DNA of 64,000 nt from Hoeflea sp. (GTDB lineage: Bacteria; Pseudomonadota; Alphaproteobacteria; Rhizobiales; Rhizobiaceae), in the NCBI GenBank assembly GCA_020637795.1, contig JACKJT010000003.1:372001-436000 (forward strand). The letters run 5' to 3'. The position numbers and the translations under genes are program-made. The notes beneath the pieces were generated by a model, which was given only the letters and a program-made list of their open reading frames with translations, did not search any database and was not told the DNA's origin. This document shows, piece by piece, positions 34,747 through 43,812 of the stretch (position 1 is the first letter of the stretch; every line of letters starts with the position of its first letter).

Positions 34747-36543
34747 TCAGTTGTCGAATCGCGCGACGGTGATGAAATTGACAGCCGAGCCGGTGAACTG
34801 ATTGTGCGGCAGATCCCCGCCGCCGGGCGCAAAGCCGTTTGCATAGACAACCGTCGGAGCAGCCCGAAGCTGGGCGCCAACGAACTTGCGCGGCTTTCCG
34901 GGCGGCGTCGCCATCTTCTTGACGCGGTCCTGGGCCAGTGCCCATTTCGAGATGATCGTGTCCGTCAGCTTGGGCTCGGTGCGGATCGACGTGCGCTGCG
35001 GTTGCCCTGCCGCGGCCACGGCCGTCGGCCGGTCACCCTTGCGGGATGCGGCGACGCTTGCCGACAGGCTGGCAACCCGCCCGCCCCGTTGCACAGGGGC
35101 CAGCGATGCCATTTCGACTTCGCGCGGTGCAGTCGCAACCCGGTCGGTTGCGCGATCCCCTGGCCTGCGTATCGGCAACGGAATGAAGTCCTCGCCCGAC
35201 GGCAGGTTTGCGAGTGCCGCAACCGGTGTCATTGAAGTCACGGTTGGCGCGGTCTCGGCCGCGCGGTCGACCAGCGCCGCGGCGATCTCCCGGTCTTGTG
35301 CGGGCTGTTCCGAGGCGTCTATCTGCATCCGCGCCCTTATCAGGCTGGGGACCGGAAGCGCGGCCAATTCGACGGCCGCGACATCGGCAGAGTTTTCTGG
35401 GGCAGCAGGTTCTGGCGCGACGGCCCGTTCGGCCAGCAATTGCGGGATCGGCGCGCGAATGCTCGCCAGATCGATCTGCGCCGGCTCCTCCGCCGCGACA
35501 TCGGCATTTGCGGCTGCGGCGAATGCATTGATTTCGCTTTGCGCCGGCAAGACCGGCACAGGTGGAGCGAGCGCTGCCACCACCACCGGCTGCGGTTGTT
35601 CGATCACCGGGCGCGCCACCGGGATAGGTGGCTGGGCCGGCAAGGCCAAGGCCGTCTCGACTGCTGCGGGCGCCACTTCCGCCGGCACATCCAGGACGCC
35701 CGGCAGCGCAGCGATTTGCGTCTGCGGTGGTGCCGGCACCGGTTTTGGCGCCGCCGCGATTGCTTCTGGCTCTTCGTCCTCGTCGCCGCCACCGAACAGG
35801 GCAGCCAGCAATCCGCCGGAACGCTTGGTGTTCTTGTCGGAAGCGACATTGCCGCCGCTGGAAGAGACAATCGCGCCGCCACGCCGCTTGTATTCCGCCA
35901 GCGCGGTTTGATAGCCGGGAAGCGGCTTGCCATCCGGCGGCAAATGCAGGGTCTTGCCGTCTGGGAAAAGGCTGACCAGTTCCTGCCGGCTCATCCGCGG
36001 CCAGGCGCGCACGCCGGCAACATCGAGATGCACGAAGGGCGATCCGGATTTCGGATAATAGCCGACCCCGCCTCCCTGCATTTTCATGGCTACGGCGCGA
36101 AGCTTGCTCAGCTTGACGCCGGGGATATAGAAATCCATTGCCTTGCCGAGCATGTGCTGGCTTTTCTTGGCCTGCCCGCCGCGGGTCCGCCGCAGCATTT
36201 CGTTGGTCGCCGGCGACCGGTAGGCGGAAACGACATTGATATAGTCCCGCGCACCGACCTGCCTGTAGACTTCCCAGACCAAGTCGAACAGGCGCGGGTC
36301 CATGTTGGTCGGTTCATTGCGCCGCCAGTCCCTGAGGAAACGGTTGAGCTTTTTCAGGCCGGCCTTGTCGTATTGGCCGTTGCGCTTGAAAACGATCTCG
36401 GCCTTTTCCTTTGTATGCAGGTAATAAAGCTTGAGAGACCGCGTTTCCGCATAGGCATCCGGCGCCACCGCGAACCCCGCGGAGACCGCGATGATTGCCA
36501 GCACCACCACCCGTGCCAGGGCAATACGGGTCATGTGCCACAT
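34747..36543 (-). CDS. DUF882 (YcbK/peptidase M15-like) protein with long low-complexity C-terminus
   Basis: About 598 residues. After a signal peptide (ending near DAYAET) comes a DUF882 domain of about 150 residues related to M15 peptidases, with the zinc-ligand-like SQHMLGKAMDFY and VHLDV segments. Peptidoglycan amide hydrolysis is inferred. The next about 380 residues are rich in Ala, Pro and Val, including AAAP-type stretches, and end in a basic region; this long tail is unusual and probably disordered or wall-associated. ATG at 36543 is chosen over a TTG at 36603; ATG at 36534 is also possible. Confidence 0.75.
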   Translation of the reverse strand: MWHMTRIALARVVVLAIIAVSAGFAVAPDAYAETRSLKLYYLHTKEKAEIVFKRNGQYDKAGLKKLNRFLRDWRRNEPTNMDPRLFDLVWEVYRQVGARDYINVVSAYRSPATNEMLRRTRGGQAKKSQHMLGKAMDFYIPGVKLSKLRAVAMKMQGGGVGYYPKSGSPFVHLDVAGVRAWPRMSRQELVSLFPDGKTLHLPPDGKPLPGYQTALAEYKRRGGAIVSSSGGNVASDKNTKRSGGLLAALFGGGDEDEEPEAIAAAPKPVPAPPQTQIAALPGVLDVPAEVAPAAVETALALPAQPPIPVARPVIEQPQPVVVAALAPPVPVLPAQSEINAFAAAANADVAAEEPAQIDLASIRAPIPQLLAERAVAPEPAAPENSADVAAVELAALPVPSLIRARMQIDASEQPAQDREIAAALVDRAAETAPTVTSMTPVAALANLPSGEDFIPLPIRRPGDRATDRVATAPREVEMASLAPVQRGGRVASLSASVAASRKGDRPTAVAAAGQPQRTSIRTEPKLTDTIISKWALAQDRVKKMATPPGKPRKFVGAQLRAAPTVVYANGFAPGGGDLPHNQFTGSAVNFITVARFDN

Positions 36544-36634
36544 TTGCACACCGGTGCACCACGTGGCCTGTGTCAGGACTGAAACTGTGTTCAATGTCGC
36601 CAATGCTGTCCCCGGGCGCCGGAAAACCGTTACA

Positions 36635-36652
36635 GATCACCATTTGGTGATC
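36635..36652. promoter_or_regulatory. perfect palindromic operator-like site GATCACCATTTGGTGATC
   Basis: An 8-bp perfect inverted repeat with 2-bp spacer, 92 bp upstream of the DUF882 gene start and downstream of the response regulator gene. Such a symmetrical site is typical of dimeric repressors or activators. The cognate protein is unknown. Confidence 0.5.
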
Positions 36653-36706
36653 AAATGCGGTGACACAATGGCAACCGCTGCCACGCATCGCTGCAGGGAC
36701 ACTTAT

Positions 36707-36720
36707 AGTGAATGATCACT
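36707..36720. promoter_or_regulatory. second inverted repeat AGTGA-N4-TCACT
   Basis: A 5-bp inverted repeat with ATGA spacer, 55 bp from the palindrome at 36635-36652. It shares the TGATCA(C) core with that site, so it may be a weaker second site for the same regulator. Confidence 0.35.
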
Positions 36721-36783
36721 TAACAGGGAATGAAACAGATCAAACCGGCAACATTATTTTCACCATGGGATGAAAATGCTGCT

Positions 36784-38322
36784 TCACGCCGCCTCCCGGT
36801 CGGGATCATCCGGATTGATCGCGTAGTCCTTCAGTTTCCGGTACAGGGTCGAGCGGCCGATCCCGAGCCTGCGGGCCACTTCGCTCATCTGGCCACGATA
36901 GAACGACAAGGCGAAGCGGATCAGTTCCTCCTCAACCTCGGCAAGCCGGCGCACTTCGCCTTCCGGCGTCACGGCATTGACCGCAGGCATGCCGCTTTCG
37001 GCGGGAATGAGCGGCTCGCTGATCTCGGGATACGCAACCGGGTCCTTGACTGAAACGGCTGGCTGCGGCGTCAGATCGAGCGCCTCCGGCACGTGCCCCG
37101 AGCCGGCCGGAGCTTCCCTGTCAGGGCCGGTGGCCTCAAGACTGTAGCCAGGTATCTGCGCGGCGATTTGCGGGAACAGGTCGATGGTCAGCGTGTCGCC
37201 GTCGCAAAGCACGATGGCCCGGTGGATCGCATTCTCCAGCTCGCGGATGTTTCCCGGCCAGTCATGGGCGGTCAGCAGCGCCATCGCATCGGGCGCGATG
37301 CTGCGAATGCGTCGCCCGCCGATGACTCCGGCGTATCGCTCGGTGAAGTGGCGCACCAGTTGCGGAATGTCTTCCTTGCGCTTGCGCAAGGCCGGGACGT
37401 GGATCGGGAACACGTTGAGCCTGTAGTACAGATCCTCGCGGAACCGGCCGGCCTTGACCTCCTCGATCAGATCCTTGTTGGTAGCGGAAATCAGCCGGAT
37501 ATCCACCTTCCTGGGCATCCGCGAACCCACGGTTTCGATCTCGCCCATCTGGACGGCGCGCAACAGCTTGACCTGGACGTCAAGCGGCAGCTCGCCGACT
37601 TCGTCCAGGAACAGCGTCCCGCCATCGGCCTCGACGAACTTGCCGGCATGCCGTTCCGTGGCGCCGGTGAAGGCCCCCTTTTCATGGCCGAACAGAATGC
37701 TCTCGACCAGGTTCTCGGGAATAGCCCCGCAATTGACCGTGACAAACGGTTTGTTGCGCCGTCCGCTCTCGGACTGGACAGCGTGGGCGATCATTTCCTT
37801 GCCGACGCCGGACTCGCCTTCAAGCACCACCGGAATAGTCGATGCCGCGGCGCGTCGGCCCAGCGAAATCACCCGTTCCATGGCGGGGCTGGCCGCCACA
37901 ATGCCATTGAAGCCGGTGTGCCGCACCGACGGCATCGGCAGCGAATTGAGCCGCGAAGCCTTGAGCGCGTTGCCGAGCGCCAGCGCCAGGCGTTCCGGCG
38001 ACACCGGCTTGACGACGAAATCGAAAGCGCCGGCGCGCATTGCCTTGACCACGGTCTCGATGCCGCCCTGCCCGGTCTGCACGATGACCGGCGTTGTGCT
38101 GCCTGCGGCGGAAAGCCGTTCAAGCACTTCCAATCCGCCCATTTCCGGCATCATGAGATCAAGCACGACCGCGGCAAAGCCGTGTTCCGGTTCGATCAAA
38201 CGCGCAAGCGCCGATCGCCCCTCGGTCAACAACTCGACGTCGTAGCCGGCTTTTTCCGCAGCCGCCTTGAGCAGTCGGCGTTGAACCGGGTCGTCATCAA
38301 CAATCAAAATTCGTTTGGACAC
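36784..38322 (-). CDS. sigma-54-dependent response regulator (NtrC family)
   Basis: About 512 residues: receiver domain (1-120) with acidic pocket DDD (9-11), phospho-acceptor Asp55 and Lys105; AAA+ domain (about 140-370) with Walker A GESGVGKE (169-176) and the sigma-54-contacting loop GAFTGA (216-221); and a Fis-type C-terminal helix-turn-helix (about 465-505, MSEVARRLGIGRSTLYRKL). It should activate sigma-54 promoters after phosphorylation. No histidine kinase gene is adjacent, so it is an orphan here. GTG at 38322 follows AGGAA; ATG at 38370 is an alternative without a ribosome site. Confidence 0.87.
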   Translation of the reverse strand: MSKRILIVDDDPVQRRLLKAAAEKAGYDVELLTEGRSALARLIEPEHGFAAVVLDLMMPEMGGLEVLERLSAAGSTTPVIVQTGQGGIETVVKAMRAGAFDFVVKPVSPERLALALGNALKASRLNSLPMPSVRHTGFNGIVAASPAMERVISLGRRAAASTIPVVLEGESGVGKEMIAHAVQSESGRRNKPFVTVNCGAIPENLVESILFGHEKGAFTGATERHAGKFVEADGGTLFLDEVGELPLDVQVKLLRAVQMGEIETVGSRMPRKVDIRLISATNKDLIEEVKAGRFREDLYYRLNVFPIHVPALRKRKEDIPQLVRHFTERYAGVIGGRRIRSIAPDAMALLTAHDWPGNIRELENAIHRAIVLCDGDTLTIDLFPQIAAQIPGYSLEATGPDREAPAGSGHVPEALDLTPQPAVSVKDPVAYPEISEPLIPAESGMPAVNAVTPEGEVRRLAEVEEELIRFALSFYRGQMSEVARRLGIGRSTLYRKLKDYAINPDDPDREAA

Positions 38323-38489
38323 GGATCTTGTTTCCTCGTTCCCGGTGGCATCATGAAGGGTTCTGACCATTGCCCGAGAGTGACAGCAAAGGCTGAAAAT
38401 CGGATTTCGAGAAATGTTTGCATTTTAATCGTCGCTGCCGGTAAAACCGGGTGTCACCCAGCCGTCCCCTTTGAGTCCCGGTTCTGTAG

Positions 38490-40355
38490 ATGAAAGTGAG
38501 TGCCCTGATGCCGAAATCGATTCTGGACCACGCGCCGGTCCGTGCGCCTGCAACGGCACGGGGAAGCGAAGCCGCTCTCGGAAACCTGCCGGGCTGGAAT
38601 CTCGGCGACCTCTATTCAGGTCCCGAAGCGCCCGAGTTCAAGGCCGATCTCGCCGCCGCGCGAACCGGCGCGGAAAGCTTTGAAACGCGGTGGAAGGGCC
38701 GGATCGCCGAAGCTGCCGGCAACACCGGCGATGAGGGACTCGGTGCGGCAATCGAAGCCTACGAAAAGCTCGAGGAGTTGATGGGCCGGATCGTCTCCTA
38801 TGCAGGTCTTGCCTATTTCACCAACACCTCCGACCCGGCGATCGCCAAGTTCTATGGTGACGTGCAGAGTGCGATGACCGACATCAGCGCGCATCTTCTG
38901 TTCTTCGCGCTCGAGCTCAACCGGATCGATGATGCCCTGATCGAGGAAAGCCTGAACCGGGATCCTCGCGCCGCCCGCTACACCCCCTGGATCCATGACC
39001 TCAGGCTGGATCGGCCCTACCAGCTCGAAGACCGGATCGAGCAGCTCTTCCATGAAAAGTCGATGACCGGGCATGCCGCCTGGAACCGGCTTTTCGATGA
39101 AACCATGAGCAGTCTCGAATTCACCATCGATGATGAACCGCTGCCGCTCGAAGTCACCCTGTCGCTGTTGCAGGATGCCGATGGCGCAAAGCGCAAGAAG
39201 GCCGGCCTGGCGCTGGCCGCCACATTCAAGGATAACCTGCGCACTTTTACCCTGATCACCAACACGCTCGCCAAGGACAAGGAAATCTCCGACCGCTGGC
39301 GCGGCTTCGAGGACATCGCCGACAGCCGCCACCTGGCCAACCGGGTGGAGCGGCCCGTCGTTGACGCCCTCGCCCAGGCTGTCCGCGAAGCCAGCCCGCG
39401 GCTGTCGCATCGCTATTACGCGATGAAAGCCCGCTGGCTTGGACTGGAGAAGCTGGAATTCTGGGACCGCAATGCCCCTTTGCCAGAAACGCCGCGCGAA
39501 ACCATCGCATGGGACGAGGCAAAGAATACGGTCCTGTCGGCCTATCACGGCTTTGCCCCCGAGATGGCCGACATCGCCCGCCGCTTCTTTGACCGCAGCT
39601 GGATCGACGCGCCGAGCCGTCCGGGCAAGATGTCGGGGGCATTCGCCCACCCGACCGTGCCCTCCGTCCACCCCTACGTGCTGGTCAATTATCTGGGCAA
39701 GCCGCGCGACGTGATGACGCTGGCGCATGAGCTTGGCCATGGGGTTCATCAGGTGCTGGCGGGCGCCCAGGGCGCGCTGATGTCGTCAACGCCGCTCACC
39801 CTCGCCGAAACCGCCTCGGTGTTTGGCGAAATGCTGACCTTCCGCGCCCTGCTCGAACGCACCAGCGAGCGCCGCGAGCGCAAGGCCATGCTCGCCCAGA
39901 AGGTCGAGGACATGATCAACACCGTGGTCCGCCAGATCGCGTTCTACGAATTTGAACGTCGGGTGCACACCGCGCGCCGTGAAGGCGAGCTGACGTCGGA
40001 GCAACTTGGAAAGCTCTGGCTGGACGTGCAGTCGGAAAGCCTAGGTCCGGCGGTCAACCTGTCGGAAGGATACGAGACCTTCTGGGCCTATATCCCGCAT
40101 TTCATCCATTCGCCGTTCTACGTCTACGCCTACGCATTCGGAGATTGCCTGGTGAACTCGCTGTACTCTGTCTACGAAAAAACTCCTGACGGGTTCCGCG
40201 AGCGTTATTTCGACATGCTCAAGGCCGGCGGCACCAAGCATCACACGGAACTTCTCGCGCCGTTCGGACTTGATGCATCGGATCCCGGTTTCTGGAACCA
40301 GGGTCTTTCGATGATAGAGGGATTGATCGACGAACTCGATGCGATGGACAGCTGA
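38490..40355 (+). CDS. pepF: M3-family oligoendopeptidase F
   Basis: A 621-residue zinc metallopeptidase of the M3B (PepF) type. The active-site motif LAHELGHGVHQ carries the two histidine ligands and the catalytic glutamate near residues 413-418, with the downstream glutamate ligand in the TLAETASVFGEML segment. It digests peptides of about 6 to 20 residues in the cytosol. The N-terminal 40 residues are variable. A second in-frame ATG at 38508 is a possible start. Confidence 0.93.
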   Translation: MKVSALMPKSILDHAPVRAPATARGSEAALGNLPGWNLGDLYSGPEAPEFKADLAAARTGAESFETRWKGRIAEAAGNTGDEGLGAAIEAYEKLEELMGRIVSYAGLAYFTNTSDPAIAKFYGDVQSAMTDISAHLLFFALELNRIDDALIEESLNRDPRAARYTPWIHDLRLDRPYQLEDRIEQLFHEKSMTGHAAWNRLFDETMSSLEFTIDDEPLPLEVTLSLLQDADGAKRKKAGLALAATFKDNLRTFTLITNTLAKDKEISDRWRGFEDIADSRHLANRVERPVVDALAQAVREASPRLSHRYYAMKARWLGLEKLEFWDRNAPLPETPRETIAWDEAKNTVLSAYHGFAPEMADIARRFFDRSWIDAPSRPGKMSGAFAHPTVPSVHPYVLVNYLGKPRDVMTLAHELGHGVHQVLAGAQGALMSSTPLTLAETASVFGEMLTFRALLERTSERRERKAMLAQKVEDMINTVVRQIAFYEFERRVHTARREGELTSEQLGKLWLDVQSESLGPAVNLSEGYETFWAYIPHFIHSPFYVYAYAFGDCLVNSLYSVYEKTPDGFRERYFDMLKAGGTKHHTELLAPFGLDASDPGFWNQGLSMIEGLIDELDAMDS

Positions 40356-40449
40356 GCCGTCTGATTTCGCTTTATTGTAACAGAGAAGTATGGTTTAGCC
40401 GCCGCAATCGCCGCAGACGGCTGCAGCGCCATTTTTTGGAGCGAATGAC

Positions 40450-41901
40450 ATGTCCCAGCAGGATTATCCGGTTTACGCGGAAATCACCGGCCCGATCGTG
40501 ATGATCGGTTTCGGCTCCATCGGTAGAGGTACTCTTCCGCTCATCGAGCGTCACTTCAAGTTCGACAAGAGCAGGATGGTTGTGATCGACCCGCGCGACG
40601 ATGCCGCCGACATGGAGATCCTTGCCCAGCACGGCATCCGGCACATCAAGACGCACGTCACCAAGGACAATTGCAAGGAGCTGCTCAAGCCGCTTCTCAC
40701 CGAAGGCGGAGGCCAGGGCTTTTGCGTCAATCTCTCCGTCGACACAGGTTCCGTCGACCTGATGAAGCTGTGCCGCAAACTCGATGTTCTGTACATCGAT
40801 ACCGTGGTCGAGCCCTGGCTCGGCTTCTACTTCGACAAGAACATGAAGAATTCCGAGCGCACAAATTATGCGCTGCGCGAGACCATGCGCCACGAGAAGA
40901 AGAAGAACCCCGGCGGCACCACGGCCGTCTCCACCTGCGGCGCCAATCCCGGCATGGTCTCCTGGTTCGTCAAGCAGGCGCTGGTCAACCTCGCCAATGA
41001 CCTCGACATCAAGTTCGAGGAACCCGGCCAGCACGACCGCGAAGCCTGGGCCAAGCTGATGAAGAAGGTCGGCGTCAAGGGCGTCCATATTGCCGAGCGC
41101 GATACCCAGTTGACCAAGACCCCCAAGCCGCTCAACGTCTTCTGGAACACCTGGTCGGTGGAAGGCTTCATTTCCGAGGGCCTGCAGCCGGCCGAACTCG
41201 GCTGGGGCACCCATGAAAACTGGATGCCGAAAAACGCCAAGAAGCACAAGAAGGGCTGCAAGGCTGCGATCTATCTCGAACAGCCCGGTGCCAACACGCG
41301 GGTGCGCACCTGGTGCCCGACCCCCGGCCCGCAATACGGCTTCCTAGTCACCCACAACGAGTCGATCTCGATTGCCGACTATTTCACCGTCAGGAACAAG
41401 GACGGCGACGTCACCTACCGCCCGACCTGCCACTATGCCTATCATCCGGCCAATGACGCCGTGCTGTCGCTGCACGAGATGTTCGGCAATGGCGGCAACG
41501 CCCAGCCGGTCCTGCACGTGCTCGACGAAAACGAGCTGGTCGAGGGCCTCGATGAGCTCGGCGTGCTGCTCTATGGCCACGACAAGAACGCCTACTGGTA
41601 TGGCTCGCGCCTGTCGCTGGAGGAAACCCGCCGGCTCGCCCCCTATCAGAACGCCACCGGCATGCAGGTCACCTCGGCCGTGCTCGCCGGCATGGTCTGG
41701 GCGCTGGAAAACCCGCAGGCCGGCATCGTCGAGGCCGACGAGATCGACTACAAGCGCTGCCTCGAGGTCCAGGCACCCTATCTCGGGCCGGTCGAAGGCC
41801 ACTACACCGACTGGACCCCGCTCGATGGCCGCCCGGGACTGTTCCCGGAAGACATCGACAAGAGCGATCCCTGGCAGTTCCGCAACGTCCTGGTGCACTA
41901 G
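40450..41901 (+). CDS. hss: homospermidine synthase
   Basis: A 483-residue enzyme that forms symmetrical homospermidine from putrescine in an NAD+-dependent reaction. It has an N-terminal Rossmann fold (VMIGFGSIGRGTLPLI) and the strongly conserved segments YIDTVVEPWLGFYFD, STCGANPGMVSWFVKQAL and FWNTWSVEGFISEGLQPAELGWG-type region. Homospermidine is a major polyamine in many rhizobia. The gene follows pepF after 94 bp on the same strand but probably has its own promoter. Confidence 0.95.
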   Translation: MSQQDYPVYAEITGPIVMIGFGSIGRGTLPLIERHFKFDKSRMVVIDPRDDAADMEILAQHGIRHIKTHVTKDNCKELLKPLLTEGGGQGFCVNLSVDTGSVDLMKLCRKLDVLYIDTVVEPWLGFYFDKNMKNSERTNYALRETMRHEKKKNPGGTTAVSTCGANPGMVSWFVKQALVNLANDLDIKFEEPGQHDREAWAKLMKKVGVKGVHIAERDTQLTKTPKPLNVFWNTWSVEGFISEGLQPAELGWGTHENWMPKNAKKHKKGCKAAIYLEQPGANTRVRTWCPTPGPQYGFLVTHNESISIADYFTVRNKDGDVTYRPTCHYAYHPANDAVLSLHEMFGNGGNAQPVLHVLDENELVEGLDELGVLLYGHDKNAYWYGSRLSLEETRRLAPYQNATGMQVTSAVLAGMVWALENPQAGIVEADEIDYKRCLEVQAPYLGPVEGHYTDWTPLDGRPGLFPEDIDKSDPWQFRNVLVH

Positions 41902-42036
41902 GATCCCGATCGACATCGACTGCCGGCCGGGCCACAAGGCCGGCCGGCAAGTTGCTGCCTTGCTTTCAACACGCCGGCGCTGCATTCTTTCATAGATGGA
42001 ATCATATTGATGACGGCTCGAGGGGAACACCGGACC

Positions 42037-42399
42037 ATGAACCTACATCGCATCATCGCCGTTGGCGCACTTGCCGGGTTGCTCGCTGCCTGTCAGTCGG
42101 CAACCTACTCGCCCCGTCCCGTGGAAGTGCAGCCGCAGGGCATCGATGGCCAGTGGACCGATCCCAACGGCATTATATCCAGCTTCTACAATGGCCGTTT
42201 CGAGACCCGCACCACCGACACCAATTCCTTGTTGGCGGAGGGGTCCTATCGCTACGTGTCGGATCAGATCGTCGAGATCGAGCTGACTTCGCTGCTGCGG
42301 CAGACCACGTCGCGGGTTAATTGCGCACTTGCCACCCCGTCGCAGCTCAACTGCACATCGTCCACGGGTGCCCAGTTCACTCTGGTACGCCGCATCTAA
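42037..42399 (+). CDS. omp10: Omp10-like outer-membrane lipoprotein
   Basis: A 120-residue lipoprotein precursor. The lipobox LAAC places the lipidated cysteine at residue 19. The mature part carries the pattern of Brucella Omp10: GQWTDPNGIISSFYNGRFE, ETRTTDTNSLLAEGSYRY, and VNCALATPSQLNCTSS with two cysteines likely forming a disulfide. It belongs to the AprI/Inh-type beta-barrel inhibitor-like fold family. ATG at 42037 fits the signal peptide; an in-frame start at 42007 adds ten polar residues. The PaaK-like gene follows 19 bp later. Confidence 0.88.
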   Translation: MNLHRIIAVGALAGLLAACQSATYSPRPVEVQPQGIDGQWTDPNGIISSFYNGRFETRTTDTNSLLAEGSYRYVSDQIVEIELTSLLRQTTSRVNCALATPSQLNCTSSTGAQFTLVRRI

Positions 42400-42418
42400 G
42401 CAAGCACAGGCCCTTTTC

Positions 42419-43672
42419 ATGACCAGCCATTTCGATGATCGCGAGACACGTGCGCCCGAAATCCGCGAACAAGAGACGTTTGAGGGCCTGAGGACACTGT
42501 TGAGCCGCAGCCTCAAGCGGCTTCCCGCACTCGATGCCTGGCTCGGTCATCCCGATCCCGCAGGTCTTGTCGACCGGTCTGCCCTGGCCGCACTTCCGGT
42601 CCTGCGCAAGCCGGACCTGATGCAGATGCAGGAGGCCAATCCGCCCTTCGGTGGCCTCGCCGATCCCGATGCGCTCAAGGGCAACCGCGTCTTCATGTCC
42701 CCCGGCCCGGTCTGGGAACCGCAGGGCCTTGGCGTCGACCCCTGGTCCGCGGCGCGCGCACTGTTCGCCGCCGGATTTCGTTCCGGCGACCTGGTCCACA
42801 ACAGCCTCGCCTATCACATGACCCCCGGCGGCTTCATTCTCGACGAGGGCGCACGCGCTCTGGGCTGCCTGGTGTTTCCCGCCGGCATCGGCAACACCGA
42901 AGCCCAGGTCGACGCGGCCAGGAGACTGAAGCCCTCGGGCTTCACCGGAACGCCGGATTACCTCAAGACCATCCTCGAAAAAGCCGACGAGCTGGGCAGC
43001 GATCTCTCTTCCCTCAAGCGTGCACTGGTCTCGGGCGGGGCGCTGTTTCCCTCGTTGCGTCAGTACTACGCAGATCGTGACGTCTCGGTGCTTCAGAGCT
43101 ACGCCACCGCCGATCTTGGTGTGATCGCCTACGAGAGCGCCGGCGCCGATGGCGCGCCTCATCCGGGCATGATCGTCAACGAGAACATGATCGTCGAAAT
43201 CGTCCGTCCCGGCACCGGCGATCCGGTGCCCGAGGGCGAGGTCGGCGAACTCGTGGTGACCACCCTCAATCCCGGCTATCCGCTGGTCCGTTTCGGCACC
43301 GGCGATCTGTCGGCGATCCTGCCTGGCCTGTCGCCTTGCGGCCGGACGGCTCCCCGCATCCAAGGCTGGATGGGCCGCGCCGACCAGCGCACCAAGATCA
43401 AGGGCATGTTCGTTGACCCCAAGCAGGTGGCCGAAATCCTCAAGGCGCATCCCGAGATTGGCCGGGCGCGTCTGGTCGTTAGCCGTTCCAATGATGCCGA
43501 TGTGATGACCCTCAGGGTTGAACCGGCAGCCGGCGCCGCCCCCGTGGCCAGCGACATCGAAGCAACATTGACGGCCATCGCCAAATTGCGCGGAACGGTG
43601 GAAATCGTTGCCCCTTCAAGCCTGCCCAATGACGGCAAGGTCATTGCCGACGAGCGCGATTACACGGCTTGA
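42419..43672 (+). CDS. PaaK-like AMP-dependent ligase
   Basis: A 417-residue member of the phenylacetate-CoA ligase (PaaK)-like ANL group. Features include the SPGPVWEPQGLGVDPWS segment, SGGALFPSLR, LQSYATADLGVIAYES, the adenylate-domain motif LVRFGTGDLSAIL and the hinge GWMGRADQRTKIKGMFVDPKQV. It probably activates an aromatic acid with ATP; the acyl substrate and the CoA-transfer step are not certain. No phenylacetate-degradation genes are nearby. ATG at 42419 is chosen because the longer frame begins inside the omp10 coding region. Confidence 0.85.
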   Translation: MTSHFDDRETRAPEIREQETFEGLRTLLSRSLKRLPALDAWLGHPDPAGLVDRSALAALPVLRKPDLMQMQEANPPFGGLADPDALKGNRVFMSPGPVWEPQGLGVDPWSAARALFAAGFRSGDLVHNSLAYHMTPGGFILDEGARALGCLVFPAGIGNTEAQVDAARRLKPSGFTGTPDYLKTILEKADELGSDLSSLKRALVSGGALFPSLRQYYADRDVSVLQSYATADLGVIAYESAGADGAPHPGMIVNENMIVEIVRPGTGDPVPEGEVGELVVTTLNPGYPLVRFGTGDLSAILPGLSPCGRTAPRIQGWMGRADQRTKIKGMFVDPKQVAEILKAHPEIGRARLVVSRSNDADVMTLRVEPAAGAAPVASDIEATLTAIAKLRGTVEIVAPSSLPNDGKVIADERDYTA

Positions 43673-43812
43673 ATCCAGCCAAAATTTCGCCCCGGCGATA
43701 TCCGGCACTTGAAGTTCCCCGCCGATAGTGAAACCATCCTCTCAAGCCTGCCGTGAGCGTCCGCAAGGGCTGGCTCTGGCGCGCTGTGAGCAGCGAAACA
43801 GGGAGCTATTCC

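Noticed and set aside
36541..36560. NtrC-like binding site TGCACACCGGTGCACC upstream of the DUF882 gene
   Set aside because: Only a loose match to the NtrC consensus, no sigma-54 promoter nearby, and it overlaps the likely start codon.
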